Shown here piece by piece: positions 40,852 to 48,491 of a stretch of DNA of 64,000 bases. The notes beneath the pieces are model-generated. The model was not told the DNA's origin. It ran no database searches and worked only from the letters and a program-made list of their open reading frames with translations. The DNA is taken from the NCBI RefSeq assembly GCF_001883705.2, contig NZ_MDEQ02000009.1, positions 186,001 to 250,000 on the forward strand, written 5' to 3'. Origin of the DNA: Burkholderia catarinensis (GTDB taxonomy: Bacteria; Pseudomonadota; Gammaproteobacteria; Burkholderiales; Burkholderiaceae). The position numbers and the translations under genes are program-made. Every line of letters begins with the position of its first letter. Within the stretch, counting starts at the first letter, position 1.

Positions 40852-41415
40852 CGCTAAACGAGGGGGCAAAGCGGGAAAACGGCGAGCGGTCAGGCCCAGT
40901 CCGAACGCGTGTCAGCCGAAGCGAGGCGGATGATACTGCGCAACATTCCGACGGAATGTGCCGAAATATGGATCGTTCGGTGAACCTATCCATACGGCGA
41001 TCCCCGCGGATTGGCGGAAAAGCGAATGGATGGCGATGTGGAATCGTGTCGACGGCGAACGGCCCGAAATTCGACCGAAAATGTTCGGCGCGAGAGCTGG
41101 CGCGAAGCGGCGGGGGATGCGAGACAAAACATCCTTCCGACGAAAACGTTTGCGAAAAAAACCGCGGTCGTGAACGTCGCTCATGCTGGCCAAGCCGAGG
41201 CCAGGCAAGGTTACTCGACATATCATTACAAAATATTACCGACGTGGCGGTGTATCGCTCCCTACAATCCTCGCACCTGGCAGGCGTGTACGATGCGCGG
41301 GGATTTCTCGCTGTTTCCGATCGTGTTGCCTGCCGGGTTTGACGAAGCGTTTTGCTGTACTACGCATGCCCGGCAGGCAAGCGGGCGGTACGACGTACTG
41401 ACGGGGGGAGTTGAA
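40852..41415. other. 564-base intergenic region with AT-rich promoter-like segments
   Basis: No credible gene. It contains the palindrome at 40943-40959, then GC-poor sequence around 41210-41260 (cgacatatcattacaaaatattacc) that looks like a plus-strand promoter region for the gene at 41416. Confidence 0.45.
40943..40959. promoter_or_regulatory. 17-base perfect palindrome upstream of the response regulator
   Basis: ACATTCCG-A-CGGAATGT, perfect 8-base arms. Located 92 bases upstream of the response-regulator start, a likely operator, possibly autoregulatory. OmpR-type regulators more often bind direct repeats, so another regulator could be involved. Confidence 0.5.
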
Positions 41416-41796
41416 ATGACGCCGTTGCAAGTCATCCGGAGTCTCGACGCGCTCACCGACGCGATCGAAGTCGCGGTCGCGCGGGCCGACTGGAGCGAGG
41501 CCGTCCGGGCCGCCGACGCACGTTCAAGGTTCGTGATTGCGCTTGCGCCCGGTCAACCGGATGAGGTGCTTGCGGCGCTCGGCAGAATGCAGGAGATCGA
41601 CGTGCGGATCTCTGCCGTCGCACGGGAAACGCTGCATGCGCTTATCACCGAGGGCTGGATTGCGTTGTACGAAACCAGGCTGGCGACGAACGCGTTGAAG
41701 GCGACACGGAAATCGCCGGGGGCGGGCGCCGAGATGTCGCCATGCGCTTCCCGTGCCGATACATGGTTCGCTTCTCGCGCGGCAACGCGACAGTGA
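41416..41796 (+). CDS. hypothetical helical protein
   Basis: A 126-residue protein. Residues 1-95 are strongly helical (V-I-R-S-L-D-A-L-T-D-A-I-E-V-A-V-A-R-A-D), with the four-helix rhythm of FliT-like small chaperones; that likeness is weak and no flagellar genes are near. The last 30 residues look unstructured. ggggggag lies six bases before the ATG. The upstream frame extension is not supported. Confidence 0.55.
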   Translation: MTPLQVIRSLDALTDAIEVAVARADWSEAVRAADARSRFVIALAPGQPDEVLAALGRMQEIDVRISAVARETLHALITEGWIALYETRLATNALKATRKSPGAGAEMSPCASRADTWFASRAATRQ

Positions 41797-41819
41797 TATC
41801 CGTTTCTTTTGGTGGTGAC

Positions 41820-42041
41820 ATGCAATTCAGAAAACGCGCCGGTTATGTCGATGCAACACGATGGTTCGTCGAGGGCGACCATGATCGGGTGGAGCGCCGT
41901 CAAGGCAGGTGGGCGGTCGCCACGCCGGAAGGTTGGCGTCCGGTGAATCCGGGTGACTGGATCCTGCTCGATGAAGGCGGAAACTGCTGGCCGATGGACA
42001 ACAGCCTCTTCATGCACTTCTACGAACCGGTAGCGGACTGA
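41820..42041 (+). CDS. small phage-like protein
   Basis: A 73-residue protein starting MQFRKRAGYVDATRWF. The end P-G-D-W-I-L-L-D-E-G-G-N-C-W-P-M followed by F-E/Y-E-P-V resembles the short phage proteins with PGDWI...EPV seen in many prophages and bacterial chromosomes. Function unknown. It lies 23 bases after the previous gene and may be co-transcribed. Confidence 0.6.
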   Translation: MQFRKRAGYVDATRWFVEGDHDRVERRQGRWAVATPEGWRPVNPGDWILLDEGGNCWPMDNSLFMHFYEPVAD

Positions 42042-42171
42042 TCGGTTCGACGAAGGCCGGAGCGAGCCGGATGCGAACGATCGACGCACGCCCCGGGTAA
42101 CGGATGGAGCGCGGCCAGATCGCCCGCGCCCGAAGCGGATACGACGCTGCCGCGATAACCGGTTGCCGCGC

Positions 42172-42711
42172 CTACCGGCACGCGCGCGAAAACAGCAACG
42201 AATCCGCGTCGTTGAAGCGCATGCGCACCGGTTCGCCATAACCGGCCTTTTCCGCCACCCGGATCGACGCGACATTCGTCGGCGCGATCAGGCACACGCT
42301 GCGCTCGAACCGCTGCTGCCCGTCGAGCCATGCGAGCGCGGCCGCGAGCGCCTCGGTCGCATAGCCCCTGCCGTGCGCCCAGGTCGCGAGCGCCCAGCCG
42401 GCTTCCGGCACGCCGCGAATCGACGGCTCGATGTTCCGGTGGAAATCCGCGAAGCCGAGATCGCCGACATAGCGGCCCGACACCTTCTCGCGAATCGCCC
42501 AGTAGCCATAGCCGAGCAGCGGCCACAGCCCGCGATACGCGAGCATGCGCATCCACGAGTCGCGCGGCGCCGACGGCTCGCCGTTGAAGATGTGCGCGAC
42601 GACGTCCGGCTCGGCCCACATCGTGGCGAGCGCGTCGAAGTCGCCGGGCGGATGGCCTTCGAGGACGAGGCGCGGCGTGTCGAGAACGGGCGGGGAAGAG
42701 ACGAGCGGCAT
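42172..42711 (-). CDS. GNAT family N-acetyltransferase (RimJ/RimL type)
   Basis: A 179-residue acetyltransferase starting with the R-L-V-L-E strand of the RimJ/RimL group. The acetyl-CoA loop is A-H-G-R-G-Y-A-T-E-A-L (~118-128), followed by N-V-A-S-I-R-V-A-E-K-A-G-Y, both canonical. Substrate may be an N-terminal amino group or a small amine. ggaaaccgcg precedes the ATG. Confidence 0.88.
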   Translation of the reverse strand: MPLVSSPPVLDTPRLVLEGHPPGDFDALATMWAEPDVVAHIFNGEPSAPRDSWMRMLAYRGLWPLLGYGYWAIREKVSGRYVGDLGFADFHRNIEPSIRGVPEAGWALATWAHGRGYATEALAAALAWLDGQQRFERSVCLIAPTNVASIRVAEKAGYGEPVRMRFNDADSLLFSRACR

Positions 42712-42741
42712 CGCGGTTTCCGGAAGAAGGGTGAATGCCGG

Positions 42742-42935
42742 GCGGCTGGATCGTCGGCACGTCGACGCCGCGCTGCCGCAGGTTGTCGTCCACGGCCGGA
42801 GCGGCGCCCGTATCGGCGATCGGCATGTCGAGCGGCTCGACGCTCGCGAGCGCGGACAGGTTGCGCTTCATCGGCTTCGACGCGTCGGCGACTGCGATCA
42901 CGCGGCCGGCACGGCAGGGCGCCGAAATCATATCA
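42742..42935 (-). pseudogene. possible decayed C-terminus of a DeoR-family regulator
   Basis: The minus-strand frame includes R-V-I-A-V-A-D-A-S-K-P-M-K-R-N-L, S-V-E-P-L-D-M-P-I-A-D-T-G and R-Q-R-G-V-D-V. These resemble the end of the DeoR effector domain (ADxSKxGxxA, a D-x-L-I-T-D strand, and a final G-V-E-V). No helix-turn-helix or start is present upstream, and the frame has no stop where the family ends. Likely a remnant; the rest of this 380-base gap is empty. Confidence 0.45.
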
Positions 42936-43091
42936 AAACCCCTGCCGGCGCGAGCGAGGGCAATAGCGATGGTTCGCGCAGCCTGTTCGCCAGCCGATCG
43001 GGCCGTGCAACGCCGATGCCGGCACGCATTCGCAACGGCCTGCAATCGTCGGCATCCGGCACCGGTGCGGGCCCGGCCGTGCGCCGGCGAT

Positions 43092-43313
43092 CTACTTCCG
43101 GCTTTTCAGGAAGGTCCGCCCTGCGGGCGTGATCGACGCGCCGGAGCGGCCGTGCACGGGATGGCTGACGAAGCCCGCGCTGACGAGTTCCCGCGCGATC
43201 GACCAGCCGAGCGCCGGCGCGTCGCGTCCGTAGCGGACGTCGGCGAGGCGTTCGAGCGCCCAGATGGCGGACGCTGACAGGTCCGGGGCGTTTGACGTGA
43301 AGTTGTCGCTCAT
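43092..43313 (-). CDS. small winged-helix-like hypothetical protein
   Basis: A 73-residue protein (MSDNFTSNAPDL) whose pattern A-L-E-R-L-A-D-V-R-Y-G and a closing I-T-P-A-G-R-T-F-L-K resembles a minimal winged helix (a last strand of the type T-x-x-G-x-x-x-L). Specific function unknown. cgaggaagcg precedes the ATG. A longer start is possible but lacks a ribosome-binding site. Confidence 0.6.
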   Translation of the reverse strand: MSDNFTSNAPDLSASAIWALERLADVRYGRDAPALGWSIARELVSAGFVSHPVHGRSGASITPAGRTFLKSRK

Positions 43314-43380
43314 CGCTTCCTCGTGGATTGGAGATTCAGGGTGGGCGGCACGCTGCCGCGACATCGCGTGGCGCACGGGG

Positions 43381-43644
43381 TCAGCACGCTTGCAGCAACG
43401 GCAGCAGCGCGTGCAGTGCGGCTTCCTCGTCGGGCCCGGTGGCCAGCACCTGCGCGGACGTGCCGCCGTGCACCTGCAGCGACGCGACGGCCGTGCCGTC
43501 TTTCGCGTTGCCGCTGTACCCGTTCGCGATCAGCAGGATGTCGCTTTCGAAGCGGCGTGCCGCGTCGACGGCTGCGTCTCGCGCGGCGCGGCCGCGATTG
43601 CGGTTCCACGCGGGGCCGATCTGAACGTACACAACGGTTGCCAC
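43381..43644 (-). CDS. HPr-like domain protein lacking the phosphorylatable His
   Basis: An 87-residue protein, probably from a GTG (VATVVYVQIG). Length and pattern match the HPr phosphocarrier fold: strand, helix A-A-R-D-A-A-V-D-A-A-R-R-F, strand D-I-L-L-I-A-N-G, S-G-N-A-K-D-G-T-A, then Q-V-L-A-T-G-P-D-E-E-A-A-L-H-A-L. Where HPr has G-L-H-A-R-P this protein has W-N-R-N-R-G-R, so the active His is gone. It cannot act as a normal PTS carrier. GGAGG lies 12 bases before the GTG. Confidence 0.6.
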   Translation of the reverse strand: MATVVYVQIGPAWNRNRGRAARDAAVDAARRFESDILLIANGYSGNAKDGTAVASLQVHGGTSAQVLATGPDEEAALHALLPLLQAC

Positions 43645-43888
43645 GATGCTGGAAAGCCTCCGGACAGGTGGTCGGGATCGGTACGCGGCGCGGGGCCGGC
43701 AACGCACCGGGCCCGCGCGAAACGCGGTTTCGCGACGCGTGTTATGGACATCGGGCGGCCGGACTTTCGCGATTTGCCGCAGGGTCGCGGAGCACCGGCC
43801 GGGCGGTCGAGGCTCGTTATCCGGCGCGAACACGCCGGCATCCTCACTGAAGCCGCTTTCAAGTTCGCTGAATGTCGCGAAGTCGACG

Positions 43889-43929
43889 ATTATAATGCAT
43901 CGGCCGGATCATGTGTATTGCATTATAAT
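43889..43929. promoter_or_regulatory. perfect inverted repeat with two TATAAT boxes
   Basis: ATTATAATGCA (43889-43899) and TGCATTATAAT (43919-43929) are exact complements across 19 bases. Each arm contains TATAAT. It lies ~130 bases upstream of the PhnA-like gene in an otherwise empty 400-base stretch. The two-arm spacing (about two helical turns plus) suggests a dimer-of-dimers operator overlapping a promoter. Confidence 0.55.
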
Positions 43930-44061
43930 GCCGTGTGCGCCCATACCGGCCCGCCGCTCCGTCGGCGGGCGTGCCCGGACCGCACTCGACCGGGCGCGCA
44001 GCCTGCTTGCCCGGCATTTTTTCGACCGACCCGACCCGACTCTTCTCGAATGGAAGCTGCA

Positions 44062-44406
44062 ATGAACGCCGCCCCCGCCTGCCCGCAATGCGCGATGGAA
44101 AACACTTACCCGGACGGCACGCTGACCGTCTGCGCGGACTGCGGCCATGAATGGTCGGCCGGCGCCGGCGCCGAAGCGGGCGACGAACCGGCGGGCAATG
44201 TCGTCAAGGACGCGAACGGCAACGTGCTGTCGGACGGCGATTCGGTCGTGCTGGTCAAGGATTTGCGCGTGAAGGGCTCGTCGATCACACTGAAGATGGG
44301 CACCAAGGTCAAGAGCATCCGGCTCGTCGGCGGCGATCACGAAGTCGATTGCAAGACCGACCTGGGCGGCTTCATGCTGAAGGCCTGCTACCTGAAGAAG
44401 GTCTGA
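44062..44406 (+). CDS. PhnA/YjdM family zinc-ribbon protein
   Basis: A 114-residue protein with an N-terminal zinc ribbon (C-P-Q-C ... C-A-D-C-G-H-E-W) and the C-terminal PhnA domain (V-K-D-A-N-G-N-V-L, D-G-D-S-V-V-L-V-K-D-L, V-K-G-S-S). Despite the old label 'alkylphosphonate uptake protein' its role is not settled. An ATG four codons upstream (44050) is possible. The striking inverted repeat upstream suggests regulated expression. Confidence 0.88.
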   Translation: MNAAPACPQCAMENTYPDGTLTVCADCGHEWSAGAGAEAGDEPAGNVVKDANGNVLSDGDSVVLVKDLRVKGSSITLKMGTKVKSIRLVGGDHEVDCKTDLGGFMLKACYLKKV

Positions 44407-44443
44407 GCACGCACGATTGACGTTTCCATCCGACTAGCCGCGC

Positions 44444-45280
44444 ATGGCCGAAGATCGCACTTCCTACGAAGCGTTCGTCAAATTCCTGGCGACGCCGCTG
44501 ACCGACGGCAGGCCGTTCGTGCTGGAGACGCAGCATGCGCTCTCGCTGCACTTCGATCATTTCGGCACGCAGAGCTTCATGTCGCTTCGCGATCCGCTCC
44601 GGCTCGAACTCGGCTATACCCGCGTGATGATGGGCTTCCTGCTGCTGCAGCCCGAACCTGCGCACATCTGCATGCTCGGGCTCGGCGGCGGCTCGCTCGC
44701 GAAGTACTGCTACCGGCACCTGCCCGGCGCGGCGATCGACGCGGTCGAGATCAATCCGGACGTGATCGCGTTGCGCGATGTGTTCAGGATTCCTGCCGAC
44801 GATGCGCGGTTCACGGTGGTGTGCGCCGATGGCGCGGATCATCTGGAACGGGCGGATGTCCGGACCGACGTGATCCTGCACGACGCGTTTGTCGCCGACG
44901 GCATGCGGGGCCGGTGCATGGGCGCCGCCTTCCTCGACGCGTGCCGCGCGCGCCTGGGCGAAACCGGCGTGCTGGCGATCAACTTCATGGATGACGATCC
45001 GGCGCTGCCGCAGCACGTCGAGCAGTTGCGATCGGTGTTCGGGGCGTCGTATGCGCTGGTGCCGTGCGGCGACGACAATAACTTCGTCGCGTTCGCATGG
45101 AAAGACGGCCGCCGGTTGCCGTCGCTGCGCATCCTGCTCGAGCGCGCGCTTGCGTGCGCCCGGGCCGGCGAGCTCAAGCTGGCGGCCACGGCGAGGCGCA
45201 TGAAGGCAGGGGAATGCGTCGATCCGCGGCGGCTGGTCCGGCGTACGCAATCGCACGAACGATGGGAAATCGGCGCGTAG
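44444..45280 (+). CDS. spermidine synthase-like SAM-dependent methyltransferase fold protein
   Basis: A 278-residue Rossmann protein: L-G-L-G-G-G-S-L-A-K-Y (SAM-type loop ~77-87), A-V-E-I-N-P-D-V-I (acidic ribose-binding position), V-C-A-D-G-A-D-H-L and I-L-H-D-A-F. This is the spermidine synthase/methyltransferase family lacking the usual N-terminal beta domain. Polyamine activity is not proven by the sequence. Starts 37 bases after the PhnA-like gene, probably one operon. Confidence 0.8.
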   Translation: MAEDRTSYEAFVKFLATPLTDGRPFVLETQHALSLHFDHFGTQSFMSLRDPLRLELGYTRVMMGFLLLQPEPAHICMLGLGGGSLAKYCYRHLPGAAIDAVEINPDVIALRDVFRIPADDARFTVVCADGADHLERADVRTDVILHDAFVADGMRGRCMGAAFLDACRARLGETGVLAINFMDDDPALPQHVEQLRSVFGASYALVPCGDDNNFVAFAWKDGRRLPSLRILLERALACARAGELKLAATARRMKAGECVDPRRLVRRTQSHERWEIGA

Positions 45281-45312
45281 CCGGCGCCGCCGGCGCGACC
45301 TGTCCGGCCGCG

Positions 45313-45498
45313 TTACTTCACCCGCTTGCCGAGTGCGCTCTTGGTCTTGTACGTTACGCCGTGCCGGTCGAGGTACTCGCGGATCAACTGCCGCACGACT
45401 TGCGACGGCGTGAGATCCTGCTCCGCGCAGAGCATCTCGAAGGCTTCCTTCTTCGCGGGGTCGATCAGGACGGTCAGGCGGGCAGTTTTCGTTTCCAT
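45313..45498 (-). CDS. ribbon-helix-helix DNA-binding protein
   Basis: A 61-residue protein of CopG/Arc type: strand T-A-R-L-T-V-L-I-D-P followed by two helices (K-K-E-A-F-E-M-L-C-A-E-Q, T-P-S-Q-V-V-R-Q-L-I-R-E-Y-L). Such proteins are often antitoxins or plasmid copy regulators; no toxin gene is adjacent. A palindromic ATTATAAT lies ~35 bases upstream of the ATG, a good -10 and possible autoregulatory site. Confidence 0.8.
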   Translation of the reverse strand: METKTARLTVLIDPAKKEAFEMLCAEQDLTPSQVVRQLIREYLDRHGVTYKTKSALGKRVK

Positions 45499-45530
45499 TA
45501 CGGGGCGAGGGTGGTCGGTATGTTAATCAA

Positions 45531-45538
45531 ATTATAAT
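45531..45538 (-). promoter_or_regulatory. -10 element of the ribbon-helix-helix gene
   Basis: ATTATAAT, self-complementary, 33 bases upstream of the minus-strand ATG at 45498. It stands out against GC-rich flanks and resembles the arms of the repeat at 43889-43929. Confidence 0.45.
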
Positions 45539-45585
45539 CGATCCGCTTACGGCGCCGCGGCCGGATGTGCCGCCTTCGCGTGCGA

Positions 45586-46344
45586 TCAGCGCCTGTCGCG
45601 GAGCAACGCGAGCAGGTCGTCGATCACGGGCACGATCGCGAGCATGACGAGCAGCGCGGCGAGCGGCACGGTCGACACGTAGCCGACATGCTTGAAGCCG
45701 ATCGCGCCGGCCAGGCCACCGACGAAGAACGACGCGAGCATCGTGCCGTGAATCCCCAGTTTCGAGCGGTTGGCGATTACCGCATGCGCGTCGACGTCGA
45801 TGGCCGACCGGTTCCAGTAGAACAGCTTGCCGAGCTCGATGCCGAGGTCGGTCACGATGCCCGTGATGTGCGTCGTGCGGATCTCCGCGCCCGACAGCTT
45901 CGTGATCGTTGCGTTCTGCAGCCCCATGATGAAGCACAGCAGCGTCACGGTCACCGGCACGAAGAACGTTTCCCACAGCGCGAGGTGGCTGCCCAGCAGC
46001 CCGAACAGGAGCAGCAGCGCGGACTCGACCAGCAACGGCAGCATGAACTGGCTCTGCAGGCCGCGGCGGCGCCCCCAGTTGACGAGGATCGCCGAGCAGC
46101 TCGCGCCGACCAGGAACGCCCCCAGCGAGCTGATGCCGGCCAGCGCGAGCCGCACGTCGCCGAGCGCCGTCTGGTCGGCGATCGCCGACACGATGCCGCT
46201 CATGTGCGACGTGTACTGCCTGACCGCGAGGAAGCCGCCGGCGTTGGTCGCGCCGGCGACGAACGCCAGCGAAAACCCGAGCTGACGGTTCGCGGTCGCG
46301 CTGCGGTGTTTTCCCGTCAGGTTTCGAAAGTACTGCGCTGGCAT
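45586..46344 (-). CDS. DUF1275 (YoaK-like) membrane protein
   Basis: A 252-residue inner-membrane protein with about six hydrophobic segments. Family marks are A-G-A-T-N-A-G-G-F-L-A-V near residue 33, Y-T-S-H-M-S-G-I, G-L-Q-N-A-T-I-T-K-L and R-T-T-H-I-T-G-I-V-T-D-L-G. Function unknown; a transport role is assumed for the family. Start MPAQYFRNL is chosen where similarity begins. Confidence 0.88.
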   Translation of the reverse strand: MPAQYFRNLTGKHRSATANRQLGFSLAFVAGATNAGGFLAVRQYTSHMSGIVSAIADQTALGDVRLALAGISSLGAFLVGASCSAILVNWGRRRGLQSQFMLPLLVESALLLLFGLLGSHLALWETFFVPVTVTLLCFIMGLQNATITKLSGAEIRTTHITGIVTDLGIELGKLFYWNRSAIDVDAHAVIANRSKLGIHGTMLASFFVGGLAGAIGFKHVGYVSTVPLAALLVMLAIVPVIDDLLALLRDRR

Positions 46345-46459
46345 AAGGGCTTCGCTCAATCGCCGCGGATCGCGGGTACGGACTGGAAGACCGGTGCCGG
46401 ACGGCAGGGCGGGCACGCCGCCTGCGCCGGATACCGGGTTCTCGAATCATGTGATGACC

Positions 46460-46478
46460 ATGATAATGTCATTATCAT
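46460..46478. promoter_or_regulatory. 19-base perfect palindrome, metal-regulator-like
   Basis: ATGATAATG-T-CATTATCAT, perfect 9-base arms, between the divergent DUF1275 gene and the gene at 46559. GATAAT/ATTATC halves recall Fur-type sites, but their spacing differs from the 19-base Fur consensus, so the regulator is left open. Confidence 0.55.
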
Positions 46479-46558
46479 ACTCTGTTAGCCGGATAGGGCT
46501 TTCAGTACAATGGCGTGCCGCACGGCCCGCGTTCGCGACGACTCCGACCCACCGCTTC

Positions 46559-46909
46559 ATGACTCCGACCAAGTTCATTCTTCGCTATACGGCGATCCCT
46601 TTCACGGCCATCGTGGCCGTGGTGATCTGGACTGCCATCCCATCGTCGAAAGAGATCGATGCGCGACAATATGCGGCGCTGTCGCGCGCGTACGCGAGTT
46701 TCCCGCTGCCGTTCCGGCACGAGATCTCGGAAGCGATGGACCACGGCCGGATCAACGACCGGCGCTACCAGACGCTCGTGCGCGATTCGCTGGGCAACGG
46801 CGTCGCGCTGGATTGGCCGGCGTCGGGCGTCGGCGGCATCGCCGACGAACGGCAAAAACTGGCCGAACTGATTGAGGCCGATTCGAATCTTCAAAGGCAA
46901 CGGCAATGA
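46559..46909 (+). CDS. hypothetical single-pass membrane protein
   Basis: A 116-residue protein with one N-terminal hydrophobic helix (residues ~10-28, Y-T-A-I-P-F-T-A-I-V-A-V-V-I-W) and an outer-facing domain rich in Arg, Asp and Tyr (I-N-D-R-R-Y-Q-T-L-V-R-D). No family recognised. Its stop overlaps the next gene by ATGA. Confidence 0.55.
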   Translation: MTPTKFILRYTAIPFTAIVAVVIWTAIPSSKEIDARQYAALSRAYASFPLPFRHEISEAMDHGRINDRRYQTLVRDSLGNGVALDWPASGVGGIADERQKLAELIEADSNLQRQRQ

Positions 46910-47118
46910 AAACCCTGCTGGTTTCTGTGGCATTCGCGCTGATCATCGCAAGCCTGATCTTCGCGCTGTATTTCATGAATCACGATCGCGGCAAGTCCAA
47001 GCGGATGGCATGGTCGCTCGCGGCGCGCGTCGGGCTGTCGGTCACGCTGTTCCTGTCGCTGCTGATCGCGTACAAGTTCGGCTGGATCGAGCCGACCGGG
47101 CTGCCGATCGGGCGTTGA
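46906..47118 (+). CDS. DUF2909 twin-transmembrane protein
   Basis: A 70-residue protein with two hydrophobic helices (residues ~3-24 and ~40-60) joined by a basic loop D-R-G-K-S-K-R. This is the DUF2909 layout, normally found near cytochrome oxidase assembly genes; none is visible here. Overlaps the preceding gene by ATGA. Confidence 0.7.
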   Translation: MKTLLVSVAFALIIASLIFALYFMNHDRGKSKRMAWSLAARVGLSVTLFLSLLIAYKFGWIEPTGLPIGR

Positions 47119-47472
47119 GCGGGCCACGCCCTGTTGCATGCGGGGCGTTTCCGGAAATGCAAGTTTCAGTCTGAAATAGATGTGTTGTGATAAGAATACT
47201 TATCTCAATGGCACGATTGCCGGCTCACTCACGGGCACGCGCATCGACCAGCGCGTCCAGCCGAGGCGGGGCCGGGAGAAGGTCTTGCGTCGAATGAATG
47301 GGCATCTTGCCGCCTCCAGGCCGGAGATGGCGTTCGGAATCCGCGCATCGCACGTCTCTATCTCGATGTCTGCGCGTCACGCGCGCCGGCGCGGATCGTT
47401 GAATCAATTTGCGTCGATCGGAATGGAGCGCGAGCCGGCGTCGCATCCCGGGGCACGCACATGTGCGGCCGG
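47119..47472. other. 354-base intergenic region
   Basis: Start of the AT-richer accessory segment. It holds a GATAAG-AATA-CTTATC palindrome (47189-47204) and one possible 26-codon minus-strand ORF (47225-47305, MPIHSTQDLL) with GGAGG before its ATG. That ORF is too short to call with confidence. Confidence 0.4.
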
Positions 47473-47940
47473 TCAGTTGTCCGCGTGGTTTTTCCGTGCG
47501 TGTGCCGCCATGCGTTCAGCGCGCAGGGTCTCGTGTCGAGTGCGTGCGTCGGCCACGAAGCGCGCGACGTCGATCGACTCCAGCGCCGCGACGGCGTCGT
47601 GCGCCGGGTGATCGCCCGGCAGCGGCCGGCGTTCGTAGCTTCGCCCAAAGCCATCGCGTTGCCAGTAGCGCAGATCGATCAGCGTGCGCCTCAATTCGAC
47701 ATGATCGATGCGCAGCATCGAGCCGGCTTCGCCGAGCCATTGCTTGAGCGCCTGATTGACGGCCGGCTCGGCGAGCGGCGTGTTCGCCTCGATGCAGACG
47801 GATGCCAGCGCCAGTATGACGGACATGTCGCCGGACGACAGGTTTCCGAGCGTGATGCCTTGCTTGGCGGCGAGTTTTTCGAGTACAGCCAGGGCGCTCG
47901 GCTGTTCCGTTGCCAGTTGTGTGTTCACCAATTCTTTCAT
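47473..47940 (-). CDS. DUF2087 domain protein
   Basis: A 155-residue protein. Residues ~65-105 carry the DUF2087 pattern: N-Q-A-L-K-Q-W-L, H-V-E-L-R-R-T-L-I-D-L-R-Y-W-Q-R-D and a final S-Y-E-R. The first 60 residues are helical (K-E-L-V-N-T-Q-L, then A-V-L-E-K-L-A-A-K-Q-G). DUF2087 is thought to be a small nucleic-acid-associated domain; function unproven. Confidence 0.65.
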   Translation of the reverse strand: MKELVNTQLATEQPSALAVLEKLAAKQGITLGNLSSGDMSVILALASVCIEANTPLAEPAVNQALKQWLGEAGSMLRIDHVELRRTLIDLRYWQRDGFGRSYERRPLPGDHPAHDAVAALESIDVARFVADARTRHETLRAERMAAHARKNHADN

Positions 47941-48491
47941 TCGAGAATAATCGGAAGTGGGACAAAAGTGATGCGGCGACCGGACGCGACTTCACGCCCG
48001 GATGAGGCTCGCGGCGAGAAGCCGCGCATTGCACTGCTTGATGCCACTGCCGCCGAAGCGGATCGGTTGGGCGGCCTTTCCGCCACCCGGCCGGGCTGCC
48101 GCGTTGGGCCGGCAGGCTTTGCTCGATCTCTGCCGTTTCGTCAAACTCGAAAATGACATTGGCACGGCGCGATTAAGGCAGGGACGCGACCAATGGGACG
48201 AATCCGATTTTTCGACCGCAATGCCGACGCGGACCACACGCTTTACGGTTGGCCCGCATGTCGGGTCCAGTATGTATAAACAAATGCCAGTGCGGCTAGA
48301 TTACCTCGGAAGGAATGAGTCACGATCAGAAGTGGAGATTTCCGGCTGGGTTGCGTGGCGAACGGTCGTCGCGAGGGGCTTACCATTCGCGCGAGTGCCG
48401 GACAGCTCGTGTGCGACGTCGACGCTCGCGTGTCTGGCGCTCTCGCCACGATGACTGGCGTGCCGGGGCGCCCGATATGCGCGTCGCCGGC
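47941..48491. other. 551-base region between the DUF2087 and Cry-like genes
   Basis: No gene is supported. Short frames on both strands lack ribosome-binding sites and coding bias. No terminator hairpin was recognised after the Cry-like gene. Confidence 0.4.

Noticed and set aside
41416..41796. Naming this gene fliT
   Set aside because: Only a general helical likeness and no flagellar genes nearby.
45313..45498. Toxin-antitoxin pair
   Set aside because: The ribbon-helix-helix protein has no adjacent toxin gene on either side.
46460..46478. Calling the palindrome a Fur box outright
   Set aside because: The half sites fit but the spacing differs from the 19-base Fur consensus, so the regulator is left unassigned.
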